A stretch of 36,353 bases of DNA from Heyndrickxia acidiproducens DSM 23148. Its GTDB lineage: Bacteria > Bacillota > Bacilli > Bacillales > Bacillaceae_C. Shown here piece after piece: positions 32,777-36,353 of this stretch. How positions within the stretch are numbered: position 1 is the first letter of the stretch; each line of letters starts with the position of its first letter. The stretch is taken from assembly GCF_000374345.1 (NCBI RefSeq), contig NZ_KB894013.1, positions 1 through 36,353 on the forward strand. The letters are read 5' to 3'. Under the pieces are notes generated by a model. It made no database searches. It had not been told where the DNA came from and worked only from the letters and a program-made list of their open reading frames with translations. The position numbers and the translations under genes were made by a program.

Positions 32777-34117
32777 TTAGTTTATATTTTTATTTAAAGC
32801 AGCGTTTTTTGCTGCAGCTGTTTCTTTTTTATTTCTCGGGTAATGAATGAGGATTGCAATTACGCCGCAAATACCCATTAGGACCGGATAAAAGGAGTAG
32901 GGCATCATGCTGACAGGCGAGATGGAAGCCAGGCCGGCCGCCGCCAAAAATTGTCCGCCATAAGGGACAATGCCTTGCCATACGCTGGAGAACATGTCCA
33001 GCAAGCTTGCTGATTTGCGTGCATCAATGCCGTACTGGTCCGCTATTTCTTTTGCCAGCGGCCCTGTTATAACGATGGAAATGGTATTGTTTGCTGTCGC
33101 AACATCAACCACACTGACCAGGCCTGCAATACCAAATTCCGCCCCTTTTCTTGATTTGATTTTACTTGTAATAAAGTGTAAGAGATATTGAATGCCCCCG
33201 TTATAATGAATAAGCTCGACGGTACCGCCAATCAGGAGTGAAATGATGGCAAGATCTTCCATGCTGGCAACCCCTTTGGCTACTGTCTGCAAGAAACCGG
33301 AAAAATCATACGAACCATAAGTAAACCCGACAATTCCTGCAAAGATGGTGCCGCCAAGCAGTACGACCAAGACATTCACGCCGGCCAAAGCACTGATCAG
33401 AACTGCAACATAGGGAAGAATCTTCACCCATTCATAGGTATGGCTTCCGCTGATTGCTCCATGGTTGCCTGCTGTAATGGCGGCAAGGATAATGGCTGTA
33501 ATAATGGCTCCCGGCAGTACGATAAAAAAGTTCACTTTAAATTTATCATTCATTTTCGTATTTTGGGTTCGTACGGCTGCAATGGTGGTGTCGGAAATTA
33601 CTGACAGATTGTCCCCAAACATCGCGCCTCCAATAACCGTTGCCATTGCCAAAGCCATTGAAATATCGGTTTGCTGGGCGATTCCAACTCCGATTGGTGC
33701 AAGCGCGACAACGGTTCCCATTGAGGTGCCCATCGATAGTGAAATAAAACAGCCAATAATGAAAAGGCCTGGCATTAATAAATTTTCCGGCAGTATGGAT
33801 AGCCCGAGATTGACAGTCGATTCGACCGCTCCCATTTCTTTTGCGACACCCGCAAATGCCCCGGCTAAGATGAAAATGAGGCACATTAAAATAATGTTCG
33901 GATGCCCGGCGCCTCTACAGAAAATATCAACCTTTTTGGCCAGGCTTTCTTTCCGGTTCATCATCAGTGCCACAGCGGAAGCGGTAATAACGGCCACGCT
34001 TAATGGCATTTTTGAAAAGTCTTTCGACAGAATTCCTGTACCAAGGAAAAGCAGCACGAATATTAGTAATGGTAAGAGTGCGAAGAAATTTTCTTTATTC
34101 GTTTTTTGTTCCGGCAT
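32777..34117 (-). CDS. metT: NhaC-family transporter, probably the methionine transporter MetT
   Basis: This 446-residue, 10-12-span membrane protein belongs to the NhaC-type antiporter family. It has the internal-repeat motif GTSMGTVVALAPIGVGIA, GGAMFGDNLSVISDTTIAA and VATANNTISIVITGPLAKEIA. Because an S-box (SAM-I) riboswitch precedes it, it fits MetT, the NhaC-like methionine transporter of Firmicutes described from S-box regulon studies. Na+/H+ exchange, as in YuiF, is the alternative. The ATG has AAGGAGG. It stands alone, ending in a terminator. Confidence 0.8.
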   Translation of the reverse strand: MPEQKTNKENFFALLPLLIFVLLFLGTGILSKDFSKMPLSVAVITASAVALMMNRKESLAKKVDIFCRGAGHPNIILMCLIFILAGAFAGVAKEMGAVESTVNLGLSILPENLLMPGLFIIGCFISLSMGTSMGTVVALAPIGVGIAQQTDISMALAMATVIGGAMFGDNLSVISDTTIAAVRTQNTKMNDKFKVNFFIVLPGAIITAIILAAITAGNHGAISGSHTYEWVKILPYVAVLISALAGVNVLVVLLGGTIFAGIVGFTYGSYDFSGFLQTVAKGVASMEDLAIISLLIGGTVELIHYNGGIQYLLHFITSKIKSRKGAEFGIAGLVSVVDVATANNTISIVITGPLAKEIADQYGIDARKSASLLDMFSSVWQGIVPYGGQFLAAAGLASISPVSMMPYSFYPVLMGICGVIAILIHYPRNKKETAAAKNAALNKNIN

Positions 34118-34345
34118 AAAAATCCTCCTTGTTATGTCTTAATCTTGGCTGTTTTTAGTAGAATGATTGTGAATACCATCACTTCATGGTTATGCTGCCT
34201 ATTGCTGCTCCGGCCCGTCATATACGGAAATGATTGAGACCGGAATACGGCAAATGTTTGCGATATTTTGCAGTTTTGCCATAGTGACTAAAGGCACTGC
34301 GGTGTATCTCCCAGCTTTTCTTCTCCAGCTTTTCCCTTACGAACA
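34118..34345 (-). other. Leader between S-box terminator and metT
   Basis: This 228-base stretch lies between the riboswitch terminator and the start codon. I see no gene and no strong hairpin. It is an unusually long gap for a riboswitch leader. Confidence 0.4.
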
Positions 34346-34374
34346 CGAAAAAACCTCTCCAAACCTAAGAGAGG
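34346..34374 (-). terminator. S-box riboswitch terminator
   Basis: CCTCTC (34354-34359) and GAGAGG (34369-34374) form the stem; on the minus strand it is followed by a TTTTTT run. A second GAGAGG from the aptamer's P1 side (34392-34397) can pair with the same CCTCTC and act as an anti-terminator. Confidence 0.8.
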
Positions 34375-34394
34375 CATATCGAAATATATAACCT

Positions 34395-34506
34395 CTCTTA
34401 TCTTTCAAAACACACGGTTTTGCAGGATTTAGCACCGGTTCATGCGATAAGCATGAAAGGTTGCCGAGCTTCACAGGGCCAGTCCCTCCACTACTCTTGA
34501 TAAGAG
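34395..34506 (-). ncRNA. SAM-I riboswitch (S box)
   Basis: The minus strand shows the S-box core: CTTATCAAGAG, GTGGAGGGACTGGCCC, GTGAAGCTCGGCAACC, GGTGCTAAATCC and the closing GAAAGATAAGAG. P1 is formed by 34395-34402 and 34499-34506. S-box RNAs turn off methionine/SAM genes when SAM is abundant. The transcript starts from a TTGACT-17-TATAGT promoter at 34543-34571. Confidence 0.95.
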
Positions 34507-34542
34507 AAATATTCTATTAAATTCATTGACTTCAGTATTCTA

Positions 34543-34571
34543 ACTATATTAAATAGAGTGTAGGAAGTCAA
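34543..34571 (-). promoter_or_regulatory. Promoter of the S-box leader and metT
   Basis: On the minus strand TTGACT (34566-34571), 17 bases and TATAGT (34543-34548) form a near-consensus sigma-A promoter, about 40 bases upstream of the aptamer. Confidence 0.75.
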
Positions 34572-34639
34572 GGTCCAATATTTAGGTGATGTTTATTCAT
34601 ATAAAAAGCAGTTATCGTATCTCATGATATTGTTGCGTA

Positions 34640-34888
34640 CTACGGGAGGCTTTGGTGCGCGGAAAAAAAGTCCCGGATGCATTACAGATTATCGGATTTG
34701 ACGATATTCCGCTCAGCCGGCTGCTGTATCCGTCCTTGTCAACAATACGCCAGCCGGCCTATGAAATGGGGATAGAAGCCGCAAAGCTGTTGCTGGACTG
34801 CATGAAGGGCAGGGCGAAAATGGACAGGAGAATAAAGCTGCCGGTTACTTTCATGGATCGGGAGACAACAAGAAAGGTGGAGAAATAA
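34640..34888 (+). pseudogene. rbsR: 3' fragment of a LacI-type ribose repressor (rbsR)
   Basis: Only the last 80 or so codons remain, including VPDALQIIGFDDIPLSRLLYPSLSTIRQPAYEMG and AAKLLLDCMKG, the C-terminal effector-domain end of LacI/RbsR proteins. The HTH and most of the ligand domain are gone; a stop codon precedes the frame by a few codons. A TTG at 34652 could start translation but would make no functional repressor. It lies two bases before rbsK in the usual rbsR-rbsK order. Confidence 0.8.
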
Positions 34889-34890
34889 AC

Positions 34891-35766
34891 ATGGTGCAAG
34901 TTACAGTAATTGGAAGTGTGTCAATGGATTTGGTTGTTACAGCTGACAAAAGGCCGCTTGCCGGGGAAACCATTTTGGGGCATTCGTTTGAAACGGTGCC
35001 GGGCGGTAAAGGAGCGAACCAGGCAGTCGCAGCATCCCGACTGGGCGCTAAGGCAGTCATGATCGGACGCGTCGGCGATGATGTATACGGTGGGGCCATC
35101 CTTGAAAATTTGCGAAAGAACGGGGTTTCCACACAATATGTGGAACCGGTTACAGATTGTGCTTCGGGGACAGCCCATATCACTTTGGCAGAAGGCGATA
35201 ACAGCATTATTTTCGTAAAAGGCGCGAATGATTTTGTTACGCCGGCATATGTGGAAAAAGCAAAAGAAGCCATCCGTACTGCAGATATTGTATTAATTCA
35301 GCACGAAATCCCACCGGAAACAGTAGAGTATGCGGCAACAATTTGTGAAAAATACGATGTGCCGCTTGTTTTGAACCCGGCGCCTGCCCGCCAGATTCCG
35401 AAAGAAGTAACAGAAAAGGCTGCATTCCTGACACCAAATGAACATGAATGTAAGGTGCTATTTGAAGGAATGAGCCGCACTGACGCCTTAAAACGGTATC
35501 CCAATAAACTGATCATAACGGAAGGGGAAAATGGGGCACGCTATTTTGACGGCAGTGAAGAAAAGGTCGTGCCAAGTTTCCCGGCTGAGACAGTGGATAC
35601 GACAGGAGCGGGGGACACGTTCAATGCGGCTTTTGCAGTTGCCGTTGCAGAAGGAAAAGAGATCGGGGAAGCTCTCCGTTTTGCCAACCGGGCCGCCTCC
35701 TTGTCGGTAACCAAATTCGGGGCCCAGGGCGGAATGCCGACCCGCGAAGAAGTAGAAGGGCAGTGA
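34891..35766 (+). CDS. rbsK: Ribokinase RbsK
   Basis: This 291-residue PfkB-family kinase phosphorylates D-ribose. Motifs are SVSMDLVV, the first PfkB signature GGKGANQAVAASRLG (about 37-51), NPAPA, and the catalytic signature DTTGAGDTFNAAFA with base Asp (about 238-251). Length is full and no stops are present. It follows the rbsR remnant by two bases and precedes a broken rbsD, so the ribose transport genes have been lost and its regulation is probably altered. AAGGTGGAG upstream serves as the ribosome site. Confidence 0.92.
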   Translation: MVQVTVIGSVSMDLVVTADKRPLAGETILGHSFETVPGGKGANQAVAASRLGAKAVMIGRVGDDVYGGAILENLRKNGVSTQYVEPVTDCASGTAHITLAEGDNSIIFVKGANDFVTPAYVEKAKEAIRTADIVLIQHEIPPETVEYAATICEKYDVPLVLNPAPARQIPKEVTEKAAFLTPNEHECKVLFEGMSRTDALKRYPNKLIITEGENGARYFDGSEEKVVPSFPAETVDTTGAGDTFNAAFAVAVAEGKEIGEALRFANRAASLSVTKFGAQGGMPTREEVEGQ

Positions 35767-35771
35767 AAAGA

Positions 35772-35870
35772 ATGAAAAACAAGGGATACTAAACAGTTCG
35801 ATTGCAAAAGTGCTGGCGGACCTTGGACATACGGATGGATTGTGGTAACAGACTACCAAAACAGGGAACC
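35772..35870 (+). pseudogene. rbsD: Degraded rbsD (ribose pyranase) remnant
   Basis: The frame starts MKNKG and then hits a stop. With one base added after GGGA, it reads on as ILNSSIAKVLADLGHTD, the RbsD N-terminus. A second one-base slip gives IVVTD, as in RbsD. Beyond about 35855 similarity ends. So the gene has at least two frameshifts and a missing C-terminus. RbsD converts beta-pyranose to furanose ribose; this copy cannot. Confidence 0.75.
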
Positions 35871-35940
35871 AGGTCTAGATAAACTACCGGAAAATAACTT
35901 GGCAATACTCATTCAAAAAGTGTAATAGGCCAGATATGAT

Positions 35941-35969
35941 GGCAGGGACGAGGGACCTGTCCCTCTGCC
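35941..35969. repeat. GC-rich hairpin
   Basis: GAGGGAC (35950-35956) and GTCCCTC (35959-35965), with GGCA and TGCC as outer pairs, form a compact hairpin with a two-base loop. No T-run follows. It lies after the rbsD remnant and may be a dispersed repeat. Confidence 0.5.
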
Positions 35970-36050
35970 CTATATTAAATAAACCTAAGTTTTAAGCATC
36001 AATTGCATGATTACTACTTATTATAGCAGGCAACAAAGTAGAATATTAGT

Positions 36051-36233
36051 TCACTTTATATAGTAATTTTCAACGACGTTAATAAATTGGTCAATAATAC
36101 TTTTTTCTGTTTGCTGGTTATGAAGATTAATCTTTTTTACACTAATTTCTTCTCTCGCCATATTTAATGACTGCAATGCTTGTTTTTTGTTGTTCTTATA
36201 AAGTAAGAGTAATGCTTGGAACTTAATTTTAAG
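36051..36233 (-). pseudogene. 3' fragment of an unrecognised gene, cut by an IS256-like end
   Basis: A minus-strand frame ends with TGA at 36051-36053 and codes for about 60 residues of helical, Lys/Gln/Asn-rich sequence (FQALLLLYKNNKKQALQSL, INLHNQQTEKSIIDQFINVVENYY). It has no start codon and runs exactly up to the terminal repeat at about 36233. The look suggests a TPR-like or helical regulator, but I do not recognise the family. Confidence 0.55.
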
Positions 36234-36353
36234 TTAAGTCCGTATAATTGTGTAAAAAGGGTTATCTGAATATGAGGGAATATGAAGTATAGGGGCTGTT
36301 TTTCTGGAGGGGGCTGGCCAGCCCCCTCCAGAAAAACAGCGGGATTTCATTTC
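36233..36353. mobile_element. IS256-family element, left end only
   Basis: The sequence from 36233 onward (TTAAGTCCGTATAATTGTGT and AAAAAGGG) matches in form the IS256 terminal inverted repeat, which begins GATAAAGTCCGTATAATTGTG. The transposase would lie beyond the window. Inside it, a 46-bp perfect palindrome follows. The other end and target duplication are not visible. Confidence 0.6.
36295..36340. repeat. 46-bp perfect palindrome
   Basis: The arms are GCTGTTTTTCTGGAGGGG and its exact reverse complement, meeting at GGCTGGCCAGCC around 36317/36318, with no loop at all. It lies about 60 bases inside the IS256-like end and near the end of the window. It could be an internal hairpin that blocks read-through into the transposase. 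Confidence 0.8.

Noticed and set aside
33465..34142. 225-codon open frame antisense to the NhaC-type transporter
   Set aside because: It is the complement of a membrane-protein gene, has no ribosome site and no recognisable domain, and its composition mirrors the opposite strand.

Overview
The window looks like chromosomal DNA from a low-to-moderate-GC member of the Bacillaceae. Supporting signs are strong AAGGAGG-type ribosome binding sites, TTG/GTG starts, a SinR homologue, a nifS/nadBCA divergon, a TPP riboswitch in front of thiXY, an S-box (SAM-I) riboswitch in front of an NhaC-type transporter, and a Ddp/Dpp-type peptide operon. A Heyndrickxia/Weizmannia coagulans-like host is possible, but this is recollection of gene content, not a search result.

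Layout. (1) 285-6993: a clearly AT-rich plus-strand sugar operon. It holds a PRD/EIIB/EIIA regulator, a galactitol-type PTS (EIIA, EIIC, EIIB), a YjbQ-family protein, a KpsF/GutQ-like SIS isomerase, a ribulose/allulose-phosphate 3-epimerase and an HxlB-like SIS isomerase. A short aspartate/glutamate-racemase remnant and a terminator follow. No polyol-phosphate dehydrogenase is present, so the substrate is probably an aldose or ketose. (2) 13706-7167, minus strand: a VanX/DdpX-type D-Ala-D-Ala dipeptidase, a peptide-binding lipoprotein, two permeases, two ATPases and an XRE-cupin regulator, forming a compact operon. (3) 13707-14134: a consensus promoter followed by nested inverted repeats that resemble the end of an IS200/IS605-TnpB element, leading into marR-MFS. 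(4) 16198-22947: a second MFS exporter, an SDR oxidoreductase, small proteins, an operon of a His/Ser/Tyr-rich miniprotein and a Ser/Thr kinase, a YjlB-like cupin, and a SinR-like repressor upstream of a polysaccharide-type glycosyltransferase. (5) 23502-25590: a ComM/YifB-type ATPase and two very small genes. (6) 25695-27749, minus: thiY and thiX (thiX with an apparent 5' frameshift) under a TPP riboswitch and terminator. (7) 27917-32653: nadA, nadC and nadB on the minus strand, divergent from the NAD-linked cysteine desulfurase nifS across a palindromic operator-like site. (8) 32777-34571, minus: an S-box-controlled NhaC-family transporter, probably the methionine transporter MetT. (9) 34630-35870: a decaying ribose locus with an rbsR 3' fragment, intact rbsK and a broken rbsD. 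(10) 36051-36353: a 3' gene fragment that abuts an IS256-like terminal repeat, followed by a 46-bp perfect palindrome.

How it fits together: the window combines small-molecule uptake and salvage (sugar PTS, D-Ala-D-Ala, HMP/thiamine, probable methionine, ribose), de novo NAD synthesis and surface/biofilm control. Ends and breakpoints carry clear decay and mobile-element scars. The most notable items are the dehydrogenase-less PTS/SIS/epimerase operon, the miniprotein-kinase pair and the solo TnpB-type structured element in front of marR. No CRISPR array, rRNA or tRNA was seen.
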